Positions 1-7,717 of a stretch of 39,190 bases of DNA are shown here, piece after piece. Numbering within the stretch: the first letter of the stretch is position 1; each line of letters begins with the position of its first letter. The translations under genes and the position numbers were made by a program. The stretch covers positions 1-39,190 of the forward strand of contig NZ_SJXJ01000030.1 in assembly GCF_004337695.1 (NCBI RefSeq), read 5' to 3'. The notes beneath the pieces were generated by a model. It was not told where the DNA came from, did no database searches, and saw only the letters and a program-made list of their open reading frames with translations. This stretch comes from Tenacibaculum sp. M341. GTDB lineage: Bacteria > Bacteroidota > Bacteroidia > Flavobacteriales > Flavobacteriaceae.

Positions 1-81
1 TTCTACTTCAGATACAACGGAAAGTTTAAAACTCATCGTATAATCTTTCTGAGTACGTTTACGGTAAATATTGTCGTTCAT
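1..81 (-). CDS. IS3-family transposase OrfA, N-terminal fragment
   Basis: Only the first 27 codons are inside the window; translation starts MNDNIYRKRTQKDY and continues TMSFKLSVVSEVE. This resembles the N-terminus of Bacteroidota IS3 OrfA proteins, where a basic KRTQ-DY stretch leads into the first helix of the helix-turn-helix that binds the element's ends (known for the family). The start codon at 81-79 lies 40 bases inside the presumed IS end, a normal distance for IS3 elements. No frameshift signal can be judged because orfB is outside. Family call rests on recognition of this short stretch, so another HTH transposase is possible. Confidence 0.6.
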   Translation of the reverse strand, partial: MNDNIYRKRTQKDYTMSFKLSVVSEVE

Positions 82-121
82 AATGTTACATAATTGTGTA
101 ACGCTATTTCAGGACGAGACA
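1..121 (-). mobile_element. Truncated IS3-family insertion sequence (left end)
   Basis: The minus strand reads TGTCTCGTCCTGAAATAGCG from position 121 inwards, a TG-starting end as is usual for IS3-family terminal inverted repeats, followed about 40 bases later by the start codon of an OrfA-like gene. The element runs off the window at base 1, so the other inverted repeat, OrfB and the target duplication cannot be seen. The exact outer boundary (121) is an inference from the TG rule and from the change to ordinary terminator sequence beyond it. Confidence 0.6.
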
Positions 122-133
122 GATTAAAAAAAT

Positions 134-166
134 AAAAAAGCTGTCCATAAATGGGCAGCTTTTTTT
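134..166. terminator. Bidirectional intrinsic terminator next to the IS end
   Basis: A-tract, stem AGCTG-CCAT with its partner ATGG-CAGCT, then a T-tract of seven or more. It has A/T tracts on both sides so can work in both directions, insulating the IS element from the histidine-kinase operon. Confidence 0.75.
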
Positions 167-199
167 GTAAGTTTTAGCTTATAAATAAATCTAATTTTA

Positions 200-221
200 A
201 CCTTAAAAAGATGCTTAAGGT
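200..221. repeat. Small inverted repeat ACCTTAA/TTAAGGT
   Basis: A perfect 7-bp inverted repeat with an 8-base loop between the IS-side terminator and the kinase terminator. No T-tract follows, so it is not a standard terminator; its role is unknown. Confidence 0.4.
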
Positions 222-235
222 ATGTTTTAAAGGTA

Positions 236-279
236 TAAAAAAACTGCTTGCATCTTCAATAATGAGATGAAAGCAGTTT
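236..279 (-). terminator. Terminator of the two-component operon
   Basis: On the minus strand AAACTGCT pairs with AGCAGTTT, with a second inner helix CATCT/AGATG, followed by a run of seven T. It lies 29 bases beyond the histidine-kinase stop codon. Confidence 0.75.
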
Positions 280-307
280 CCTTTAAGTTTAAATAAGTCA
301 ACTAAAT

Positions 308-1351
308 TTACATAGCTTTCTCAAGGGTAAAAGAAAATTCAGACCCTTCACCAAATGTACTTTTTAATAAAATAGTTTCGTTGTGAGCTTCAATAATATG
401 CTTTACAATGGATAAACCTAAACCAGAACCTCCTTGTTCTCTAGATCTACTTTGATCTACTCTATAAAAACGTTCAAAAAGCCTCGGAATATGTTCTTGC
501 TTTATTCCTTCACCATTATCACTTATTTTAATCACAAACTTATTTTCATTGTAAGTTTCTATGCTAGCAGTAGTAAAACCACCAACTTTACCATATTTAA
601 TTGAGTTAACAATTAAGTTAATAAGTACCTGTTCTATTCGTTCAATATCACCTTTTACAAAAATTGGAAAATCATATACTTTATCAAAAATAAGTTTGAT
701 ATTCCTTTTTTTAGCTTTCATTTCAAATAAGTCAAAAACATTTTGAATAAGCTCTAAAATATTAAAAGGCTCTATTTTCATTTTCATTCCATCCGTTTCT
801 AATTTGGCAATCATATCCAAATCTTTAACAATAGAAGTCAAACGCTCAACACCTTTATTTGCTCGCTCTAAATATTTATCTCTAATTATTTTATCATCAG
901 CGGCACCTTCTATTAATGTTAAAATATATCCTTGTACGGTAAATAAAGGTGTTTTTAATTCGTGTGCTACATTACCTAAAAAGTCTCGTCTAAAAGAATC
1001 TCTCTCAGTTAAATTAGCAATTTCTTCTTTTTTATCTTCTACATAATCTTGTACTGTTTTTGTAAAAGAATCAATATCTGTAGTAATCTTATCTCTTTTT
1101 AAATCATTTACATCTAAAATAGAGATGTCTTGATATAACTTTTTTACACGCTGATAAATGAAGTGTTCTGCTCTGTATTGTATGATAAAAAAGGAAACAA
1201 CAAACACTAGAATACCAAAAATAATAACTACAATTAATCCTAACGATTTAAAGAACGATAAGTATGAGAATACTGCAATTACAATAGAAATTAGCGTTAA
1301 ATATAGTGCCGAAAATAATGCGTAATTATATGTTTTTTTTAGTTTCTTCAT
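308..1351 (-). CDS. Sensor histidine kinase, PhoR-like
   Basis: Inner-membrane sensor kinase of a two-component system that would phosphorylate the response regulator encoded just upstream (1424-2119). Two hydrophobic segments at about residues 12-32 and 37-58 are separated by only a few residues, so there is almost no periplasmic sensor domain. A linker (60-115) leads to a HisKA domain with the phospho-accepting histidine H130 in NVAHELKTP, then a HATPase domain with the N box around N245/N249, G1 box DNGEGI (278-283) and G2 box GSGLGLS (308-314). At 347 residues it is shorter than classical PhoR and lacks a PAS domain. No Shine-Dalgarno precedes the start; a hairpin with T-tract ends three bases before it. 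The stimulus is not apparent; PhoR is a family resemblance only. Confidence 0.93.
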   Translation of the reverse strand: MKKLKKTYNYALFSALYLTLISIVIAVFSYLSFFKSLGLIVVIIFGILVFVVSFFIIQYRAEHFIYQRVKKLYQDISILDVNDLKRDKITTDIDSFTKTVQDYVEDKKEEIANLTERDSFRRDFLGNVAHELKTPLFTVQGYILTLIEGAADDKIIRDKYLERANKGVERLTSIVKDLDMIAKLETDGMKMKIEPFNILELIQNVFDLFEMKAKKRNIKLIFDKVYDFPIFVKGDIERIEQVLINLIVNSIKYGKVGGFTTASIETYNENKFVIKISDNGEGIKQEHIPRLFERFYRVDQSRSREQGGSGLGLSIVKHIIEAHNETILLKSTFGEGSEFSFTLEKAM

Positions 1352-1354
1352 AAT

Positions 1355-1396
1355 AAAAAAAGAAGGCTTGTCTTAGATTTTAAAACTAGACAAGCC
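1355..1396 (-). terminator. Hairpin plus T-tract between regulator and kinase (attenuator-like)
   Basis: On the minus strand GGCTTGTC (with TAG extension) pairs with GACAAGCC, then TTC and seven T, ending three bases before the kinase ATG. It has the form of an intrinsic terminator but sits inside a two-gene operon, so it probably lets only part of the transcripts read into the kinase gene. The stem could also be an mRNA-processing or stability element. Confidence 0.6.
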
Positions 1397-1423
1397 GTAA
1401 ATTATTTAAATTTAAAAAGACAA

Positions 1424-2119
1424 TTATTTGTCTCCTTCCAATACAAACTTGTAACCAACACCTTTTACAGTTTTAAAATGATGATCACCAATTTTTTCTC
1501 TCAACTTTCTAATATGTACATCTATAGTTCTACCACCAACAACAACTTCATTTCCCCATACACTATCTAAAATAGTTTCTCTTTTAAAAACTTTACCTGG
1601 TTTAGATGTTAACAAAGAAAATAATTCGAATTCTTTACGAGGTAAAGTAATTTTATCATCTCCTTTAAAAACAACATATTCATCTCTATTAATTAAGATG
1701 TCTCCAATTTTAGTAGTTGCTTCTGAAGCAGTTTCAGTTTTTAAACGTCTTAATAAAGACTTTACTTTACTTACCAAGACCTTTGGTTTAATAGGCTTTG
1801 TAATATAATCGTCTGCACCTGCATCAAAACCTGCTACCTGAGAATAATCTTCTCCTCTAGCAGTTAAGAACGATATTAAAACATTTTCTAAAGTTTTAAT
1901 ATTTCTTATTTTTTCACAAGCTTCAATACCATCCATTTCTGGCATCATTATATCTAACAGAATTAAATGAGGTACTATTTTTTTGGCAATTTTAACGCCT
2001 TCTACCCCATTAGTTGCTGTAAATACTTGGTAACCTTCAGATCTAAGATTGTAACCTACAATCTCTAAAATATCAGGCTCATCATCAACTAATAAAATTT
2101 TAACATCATTAGTGTTCAT
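1424..2119 (-). CDS. Response regulator, OmpR/PhoB family
   Basis: Cytoplasmic DNA-binding regulator. The receiver domain (about 5-122) has the acidic pair D12/D13, phospho-acceptor D56 in LILLDIMMPEMDG, the conserved T/S region SFLTARG, and K108 in DYITKPIKP. A C-terminal winged-helix domain (about 133-231) contains the typical RKEFELFSLL, VWG and RTIDVHIRKLREKIG segments of OmpR/PhoB transcription factors. Its length of 231 is normal. It precedes its presumed kinase partner with 72 bases between. The gene has its own promoter candidate on the minus strand (2148-2155), and the divergent repeat-protein gene has a matching one, so autoregulation and control of that neighbour are plausible but not shown. 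Confidence 0.95.
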   Translation of the reverse strand: MNTNDVKILLVDDEPDILEIVGYNLRSEGYQVFTATNGVEGVKIAKKIVPHLILLDIMMPEMDGIEACEKIRNIKTLENVLISFLTARGEDYSQVAGFDAGADDYITKPIKPKVLVSKVKSLLRRLKTETASEATTKIGDILINRDEYVVFKGDDKITLPRKEFELFSLLTSKPGKVFKRETILDSVWGNEVVVGGRTIDVHIRKLREKIGDHHFKTVKGVGYKFVLEGDK

Positions 2120-2147
2120 ACGTTATATTTTGATTAAGTAACGATTC

Positions 2148-2162
2148 CAAAAGTAACGATTT
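2148..2162 (-). promoter_or_regulatory. Promoter candidate of the response-regulator gene
   Basis: Minus strand AAATCGTTACTTTTG includes TACTTTTG, an exact match to the Bacteroidota -7 consensus TAnnTTTG, 29 bases upstream of the start codon. The -33 region is less clear. The same 15 bases occur at 2281-2295 on the plus strand. Confidence 0.6.
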
Positions 2163-2268
2163 AATAACAAAAACAGTTAATGGTACTTTAACTTAATGTT
2201 GCTTTAATATTAATAAAAAGATTTTACCTAAGATTTAAAATCAGATATTTAAAATAAAAATAACCTTT

Positions 2269-2295
2269 TTGATGAAATATAAATCGTTACTTTTG
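2269..2295 (+). promoter_or_regulatory. Promoter candidate of the large repeat-protein gene
   Basis: TTG at 2269-2271, a 16-base spacer and TACTTTTG (2288-2295), which matches the Bacteroidota -7 element. Expected transcription start is about 2301, giving a leader of roughly 33 bases before the ATG at 2334. Confidence 0.6.
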
Positions 2296-2333
2296 ATAAA
2301 GTCAACTTAATTTATAATTGAAAAGATAAAGAA

Positions 2334-5300
2334 ATGAAAAAAAATTACTTAATTAGTCTATTAAGTATACTATTGTATGCTTTCACTTTTGCTTCAAGCA
2401 CCAATACAGATCCTTCCATTGTAATAACCTCTTTAACAGAAGGACAGGTTTTGGATGCGGGCACTACTAGTGTTCTGGTTGAATATGAAATTAGAGATTT
2501 TCCTGGTTTCACACTAGGATCAGATGGATCTGTTGTATATAGGATTGAAAAGAATGGAGATTTTATAGATGCTAGAGATGGTATAACAGATACTTCTTTT
2601 ACAATAGATGTACAAGCAGGTAATCAATATAGTATTGAATTAGAAATATTAGATACATCACTGAATCCTTTTTCACCAGCTGTTATATCTACAAGAAACT
2701 TTTCCATAGCTCCAGGTCCTTCAATAAACATTTATGCTCCTGATGATAATGAAGTTTTTGATGCTGCTACAACACAAGTAGATATATCTTACGATATTTT
2801 AAATTTTTCAGCAACAATAGGAACTGATGCTTTTGTGGTGTTCACTTTAAAAGAGAATGGAGACTTAGTGTTATCAAATAATGATATACGAGATACGACT
2901 ATAAGCACACAAGTAAGAGCAGGCTACAATTATGAAGCTACTATAGAGTTAGTAGATGCTTCAGGAAATTCTTTTACGCCAGCTATAACATCTGTTAAAA
3001 ACTATTCTGTAGCTGCATTTCCTTCTATCAATATTTTTGCGCCTTATGATGATGAGGTTTTTAGTACTACTACGTCTAGAGTAGAAGTTGCTTTTGATAT
3101 TATTGATTTTCCAAATTTTACTTTGGGTACAGATGGTACTATTGTTTACACAGTAAAGAAAAATGGAGATATAGTTAATATAACAGATGATTTTACAGAT
3201 ACAGGTTTCTCTGTTGATGTAAGTGCAGGAAACGATTATAGTGTTGAAATAGAACTAGTAGATACAGATCGAAACTCTTTTAATCCTGCTATAAAATCAA
3301 CTAAAAATTTCTCTGTTGTAGCTGATCCATCAGTAGTAATAACTTCTTTAACCCAAGGACAGGTTTTAGATGCGAATACTACAAGTATGAATGTTGAATA
3401 TGAAATAAGAGATTTTCCTGGATTCACAGTTGGATCAGATGGTTATTTATCATATGTAGTTTGGAAAAATGGCGATATTATTTTAGAAGAAACAAATAAT
3501 TCAGATATAGTTTTTGACGTAGCTTCTGGAAACAGTTATACTTTAGAGGTAGAATTATTAGATAGTGGAAAAGATAGATTTACTCCTAGAATTATGACTT
3601 CTGTAGATTTTTCTGTTGCAGCTGTAACGGGAAATCCTTCTATCAATATTTATGCTCCAGAAGACGGACAGGTTTTTGATGCTTCAACAACAAATGTAGA
3701 TATTGCTTTTGATATTATTGGTTTTCCTAGTTTTACTTTAGGTACAGATGGTACAGCTGTTTATACAATAAGAAAAAATGGAGATATAGTTAGTATAACA
3801 GATGATTTTACTGATACAAGTTTTTCTGTAGATGTAAATGCTGGGAACGATTATAGTGTTGAAATAGAGTTAGTAGATACAGCTCGTAATTCTTTCGATC
3901 CAGCTATTAAGGCAACTAAAACTTTCTCTGTAGCTGCAGCTGCTCCTTCAGTAGTAATTTCTTCTCCAACAGACGGACAAGTTTTTGAATCAGGTACTAC
4001 AAGTGTTCCTTTTAGATATGATATATTAAATTTTCCAGATTTCAATAATATAGATGGATTTATAAGTTATTCTGTAAAAGAAGATGGTGATCCAAATACT
4101 ACAACAGAAATAGCAGCAGCAGGAGTAAATATAGATTGGTCAGTAACCGCAGGTAATTATTTTTTAGAAATAGAAGTTTTAGATGAAAATGAGAATTCTT
4201 TTTCGCCAGCTATTTTAGCTTCTGTTAATTTTTCTATCACCGAATCAACTTCAGCTGATCCATCAGTAGTAATAACTTCTTTAACACAAGGACAGGTTTT
4301 AGATGCGAATACTACAAGTATGAATGTTGAATATGAAATTAGAGATTTTCCTGGATTCACAGTTGGAGCCGATGGTTATTTATCATATATAGTATGGAAG
4401 AATGGCGATATTATTTTAGAAGAAACAGATAATACAGATATTGTTTTTGATGTTGCTTCTGGAAACAGTTATACTTTAGAGGTAGAATTATTAGATAGCG
4501 GAAAAGATAGATTTACTCCTAGAATTATGACTTCTGTAGATTTTTCTGTTGCAGCTGTAACAGGAAGTCCTTCTATCAATATTTTTGCTCCAGAAGACGG
4601 ACAGGTTTTTGATGCTTCAACCACAAATGTAGATATTGCTTTTGATATTGTTGATTTTCCTAGTTTTACTTTAGGTACAGATGGTACAGCAGTTTATACA
4701 GTAAGAAAAAATGGAGATGTAGTTAGTATAACAGATGATTTTACAGATACAAATTTTTCTATTGATGTAAATACAGGGAATGATTATAGTGTTGAAATAG
4801 AGTTAGTAGATACAGCTCGTAATTCTTTTGACCCAGCTATAAAGTCAACTAAAATTTTCTCTGTGGCTGCAGCTGCTCCTTCAGTAGTTATTTCTTCTCC
4901 AACTGACGGACAAGTTTTTGAAGCAGGTACAACAAGTGTCCCTTTTAGATATGACATATTAAATTTTCCAGATTTCAATAACATAGATGGATTTATAAGT
5001 TATTCTGTAAAAAAAGATGATGACCCAAATACTACAACAGAAATAGCAGCAGCAGGAGTAAATATAGATTGGTCTGTAACCGCAGGTAATTATTTTTTAG
5101 AAATAGAAGTTTTAGATGAAAATAAAAACTCTTTTTCACCAGCTATTTTAGCTACTACAAATTTCTCAGTAGCAGAAGCTGTTGGTCCATCAATTGTATT
5201 TACTTCACCAGATATGGATACTGTTTTTGAGTCAAATACAACAAGTGTTGATGTTACATATGAAATAAGAGATTTCCCTGGTTTTACTTTAGGTTCAGAT

Positions 5301-6977
5301 GGTTCAATCATATACACGATTCGTAAGAATGGGGATATTATCGATTCTGGAGATAATTTTACTGAAACTAATTTTAATATAGATGTTAGTGCTGGAAATG
5401 AGTATAGAGTAGAAGTGGAGTTGGTAGATGCTTCTTCTAATCCTTTTACACCAGAAGTTAGAGGAGATCTAGTTTTTTATGTTGCTGATGTTGTTAATCC
5501 ATCAATAGTGTTTTTAACGCCAGATAATGATACTGTTTTTGATGCAAATACCACCAATGTTGATATTTCTTATGAAATAAGAGATTTTCCTGACTTCACT
5601 TTGGGTACAGATGGCTCTGTGAAATATACAGTTAGTAAAAATGGAGCAACAGAATATATAATAGACGATGTAGTTGAAACTAATTTCTCAGTAGCAGTAA
5701 CTGAAAACAATGCATATCAAATTGAAGTTGAATTGGTAGATGCAGATCGTAATTCATTCAATCCAGCAATAAAAAAATCAGTATTCTTTTCAGTGGCTTC
5801 AGCTACACCTTCAGTAGAGATTATATCACCTCAACAAAGTGAAAGTTTATCTCCTTCAACAACAGAAGTGACAGTTGAATATGAAATTAAAAACTTCCCA
5901 AGCTTTACTCCAGGTTCTGACGGTTTTGTGAAATACACAGTTAGTAAAAATGGAGTGACGACAATTGAAGAAGATAATTATATTGATATTATTTTTGATG
6001 TTACAGCTGGTAGCTATACAGTTGAGGTAGAGTTATTAGATGGTGCTAAAGAACCTTTTTCTCCTAGAATTTTAGCTGCAACTTGGTTTAATATAAGTGA
6101 TACTTATAGAGAAGCAAGTAGTTTAGAAGAACTAGGATATTCTGATAGAGGTGAGTTTTATGAGCTTATCAATGAAATAACAATAACATACGATACTCAA
6201 AATGAAAGAAACCAAAAGTACATTCAAGATGATTCTGCTGGTTTTATTATTGATGATGTAAAAAATGTTTTAGACGGATATAATGAAGGTGATGTTTTTA
6301 CAGGTTTAAAAGGGCAATATATAGAAGATGCTGAAGGAAAGAAATTTATTCCAGAGCAAGAGCCTACAAATGTAGTTTCTACAGGAAATACTATTCCACC
6401 AACAGTATTAACACTTGAAGAGTTAATTGATAATATAGATGAATATCAATCGCAAAGAGTAACCATTAAAAATGCTAGTTTTGATGCCGCTGATGGTGTG
6501 GCTAGGTTTGATAGTTCAATTACAAGAGATTATTTAATTTCTAGTGGAGATTTACAAATGGTTTTTAGATTAGAGTTTGATGGTTTAGATTTAGAAGGAA
6601 CTATCATTCCTCAAGGTACTTTTGATATTACTGGAATTGCAGCTAAACCAGCAACAAGTTCAAGAAGAACAAGTGGTCTTGCTCAAATATTTCCTACTGA
6701 GTTATCTGGTATAACAACCAGTGTTAAAGAAAACACTATTGAAGGCTTTAATGTATTTCCTAATCCAATAACTAAAAATGGTTCTTTAACTATTACTACA
6801 GCTTCATTTGAAGATAAAAAAGTGGAGATTTTTAATTTATTAGGAAAAAGAGTGCTAGTTAAAAATGTTACAGGAAACATCAATAATGTAACTATTGAAC
6901 AATTATCTTCTGGAATGTATGTATTAAAAGTTACAGCATCTGGGCAAATAGCAACAAAAAAATTAATTATTAAATAA
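2334..6977 (+). CDS. Secreted 12-repeat Ig-like protein with T9SS sorting domain
   Basis: A 1547-residue exported protein, probably surface-attached or released by the type IX secretion system. Residues 1-21 form a signal peptide. About 23-1253 hold 12 tandem repeats of roughly 100 residues, each starting PS(I/V) and carrying TT-V--YEI-DFP-FT-G-DG, KNGD, VELVD and a final FSV; the pattern of alternating hydrophobic strands suggests Ig-like beta sandwiches. About 1258-1460 is a mixed region resembling OB-fold/DUF5689-type domains (motifs QDDSAGFIIDD and SQRVTIKNASF). About 1470-1547 is a T9SS type A sorting domain: FNVFPNP, GKRVL, LSSGMYVLKV and terminal KKLIIK. Repeats 4-5-6 were copied as repeats 7-8-9. 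It is likely an adhesin or cell-surface structural protein; no catalytic motif is visible, and the ligand is unknown. It ends in a strong terminator. Confidence 0.9.
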   Translation: MKKNYLISLLSILLYAFTFASSTNTDPSIVITSLTEGQVLDAGTTSVLVEYEIRDFPGFTLGSDGSVVYRIEKNGDFIDARDGITDTSFTIDVQAGNQYSIELEILDTSLNPFSPAVISTRNFSIAPGPSINIYAPDDNEVFDAATTQVDISYDILNFSATIGTDAFVVFTLKENGDLVLSNNDIRDTTISTQVRAGYNYEATIELVDASGNSFTPAITSVKNYSVAAFPSINIFAPYDDEVFSTTTSRVEVAFDIIDFPNFTLGTDGTIVYTVKKNGDIVNITDDFTDTGFSVDVSAGNDYSVEIELVDTDRNSFNPAIKSTKNFSVVADPSVVITSLTQGQVLDANTTSMNVEYEIRDFPGFTVGSDGYLSYVVWKNGDIILEETNNSDIVFDVASGNSYTLEVELLDSGKDRFTPRIMTSVDFSVAAVTGNPSINIYAPEDGQVFDASTTNVDIAFDIIGFPSFTLGTDGTAVYTIRKNGDIVSITDDFTDTSFSVDVNAGNDYSVEIELVDTARNSFDPAIKATKTFSVAAAAPSVVISSPTDGQVFESGTTSVPFRYDILNFPDFNNIDGFISYSVKEDGDPNTTTEIAAAGVNIDWSVTAGNYFLEIEVLDENENSFSPAILASVNFSITESTSADPSVVITSLTQGQVLDANTTSMNVEYEIRDFPGFTVGADGYLSYIVWKNGDIILEETDNTDIVFDVASGNSYTLEVELLDSGKDRFTPRIMTSVDFSVAAVTGSPSINIFAPEDGQVFDASTTNVDIAFDIVDFPSFTLGTDGTAVYTVRKNGDVVSITDDFTDTNFSIDVNTGNDYSVEIELVDTARNSFDPAIKSTKIFSVAAAAPSVVISSPTDGQVFEAGTTSVPFRYDILNFPDFNNIDGFISYSVKKDDDPNTTTEIAAAGVNIDWSVTAGNYFLEIEVLDENKNSFSPAILATTNFSVAEAVGPSIVFTSPDMDTVFESNTTSVDVTYEIRDFPGFTLGSDGSIIYTIRKNGDIIDSGDNFTETNFNIDVSAGNEYRVEVELVDASSNPFTPEVRGDLVFYVADVVNPSIVFLTPDNDTVFDANTTNVDISYEIRDFPDFTLGTDGSVKYTVSKNGATEYIIDDVVETNFSVAVTENNAYQIEVELVDADRNSFNPAIKKSVFFSVASATPSVEIISPQQSESLSPSTTEVTVEYEIKNFPSFTPGSDGFVKYTVSKNGVTTIEEDNYIDIIFDVTAGSYTVEVELLDGAKEPFSPRILAATWFNISDTYREASSLEELGYSDRGEFYELINEITITYDTQNERNQKYIQDDSAGFIIDDVKNVLDGYNEGDVFTGLKGQYIEDAEGKKFIPEQEPTNVVSTGNTIPPTVLTLEELIDNIDEYQSQRVTIKNASFDAADGVARFDSSITRDYLISSGDLQMVFRLEFDGLDLEGTIIPQGTFDITGIAAKPATSSRRTSGLAQIFPTELSGITTSVKENTIEGFNVFPNPITKNGSLTITTASFEDKKVEIFNLLGKRVLVKNVTGNINNVTIEQLSSGMYVLKVTASGQIATKKLIIK
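2403..6092 (+). repeat. Twelve tandem ~300-bp coding repeats
   Basis: Twelve in-frame units of about 300-315 bp encode Ig-like domains. Unit starts (PS-I/V) recur about every 100 codons. The first and last units are more diverged from the inner ones, as expected if the array grew from its middle. Boundaries are approximate. Confidence 0.85.
3321..5180 (+). repeat. Three-domain block duplicated in tandem (2 x ~933 bp)
   Basis: The segment starting GCTGATCCATCAGTAGTAAT at 3321 recurs at 4254, an offset of 933 bp (311 codons). Domains 4, 5 and 6 match domains 7, 8 and 9 respectively far better than they match each other, including nearly identical DNA (for example the TTTGAA-CAGGTAC-AC segments near 3980 and 4917). 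The two copies are not identical, so the event is not recent enough to be an assembly artefact. Confidence 0.85.
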
Positions 6978-6999
6978 TAAGGCATTATTTATGCTATTT

Positions 7000-7031
7000 A
7001 AAAAAGAGAGTTGTAAAAGGCTCTCTTTTTT
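7000..7031 (+). terminator. Terminator of the repeat-protein gene
   Basis: AAAAAAGAGAG pairs with CTCTCTTTTTT around a 10-base loop; T-run at the 3' side. It ends 12 bases before the next ATG (7043), so the next gene either has reduced readthrough expression or a promoter hidden in the terminator region. Confidence 0.75.
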
Positions 7032-7042
7032 AATGATATCAT

Positions 7043-7669
7043 ATGAAAAATACAATTGTAAAGGTTTTAATATTCGCTGCTATTACTAGTGGATATACTC
7101 AGTCAAGTTATGAAAAGTTTAAAAAGTTATCTCGTCCTAAAAAATGGTGGACAATTTTTCATCCATTTAAAGCAAAAAAGGCATTAGTAATATCGTTAGA
7201 AGCCAAAAGGGTTGCTGATAGTATTAGAAAAACTAATTTGTTAGATGGAGATCATGCAGGCGGACAAGTGGATGCTTTTAGACATTCATATTGGATGGCT
7301 CGATTAAATGAAGAAATTGGTACTTCTGCAGCACGATCATTAGGAAGAGCACATGAGAAAGAAAACTATTTAATGTATAAAAAACAACGATTAGAAGAAG
7401 GAATTGTGCCTGATGAAATTTCTTCTGAAATGGACTTGTTTAATAATGAAGTAGGGCTTACTCTAACAGAGAAAGGTAGAAAATCACCAAGAAAAGGATT
7501 AATTTATAAAGTGATTAATGCAATCACTAGTGGAAAAATGAAGGTGATAAAAAAGAATAAAAAAGGACAGTTTTTAACTCAAAAAGATCTAGTAATTCAT
7601 ACCGATTCATTAAAAGGAAAATGGAAAAATAATAAGTGCTTAGTAAGTTCAGATTACAAGCGAAAATAA
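7043..7669 (+). CDS. Exported DUF6973-like protein
   Basis: A 208-residue protein of unknown function. The N-terminus (1-20, MKNTIVKVLIFAAITSGYTQ) looks like a signal peptide cut after a Q-S type site, so it should act outside the cytoplasm. The core (about 45-150) has LDGDHAGGQVDAFRHSYWM, then LGRAHE and DLFNNEVGLTL; this His/Asp-rich pattern resembles the DUF6973 family found in many Bacteroidota, recognised from memory. The conserved H, D, R and E residues could form a metal-binding or hydrolase site, but that is speculation. The C-terminus is lysine-rich. It is a single gene, separated from the upstream repeat protein by a terminator hairpin and followed by its own hairpin at 7675-7713. 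Confidence 0.7.
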   Translation: MKNTIVKVLIFAAITSGYTQSSYEKFKKLSRPKKWWTIFHPFKAKKALVISLEAKRVADSIRKTNLLDGDHAGGQVDAFRHSYWMARLNEEIGTSAARSLGRAHEKENYLMYKKQRLEEGIVPDEISSEMDLFNNEVGLTLTEKGRKSPRKGLIYKVINAITSGKMKVIKKNKKGQFLTQKDLVIHTDSLKGKWKNNKCLVSSDYKRK

Positions 7670-7674
7670 GTTAT

Positions 7675-7713
7675 ATAGAAGTCGAGTAGGTAACTCCTTA
7701 GCTTCTATTTTTT
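7675..7713 (+). terminator. Terminator of the DUF6973-like gene
   Basis: ATAGAAG pairs with CTTCTAT, with an inner GAGT/ACTC helix, followed by six T. It ends just before the stop of the convergent AlbA_2 gene (7718). Confidence 0.6.
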
Positions 7714-7717
7714 AATT

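Noticed and set aside
3236-5317. Several minus-strand open frames of 60-75 codons inside the repeat-protein gene
   Set aside because: They recur at the repeat period because the plus-strand repeats are copies of one another; none has a promoter or recognisable product.
2403-6092. Regular repeats suggesting a CRISPR array
   Set aside because: The unit is about 300 bp, in frame and fully coding, with no short repeats separated by unique spacers.
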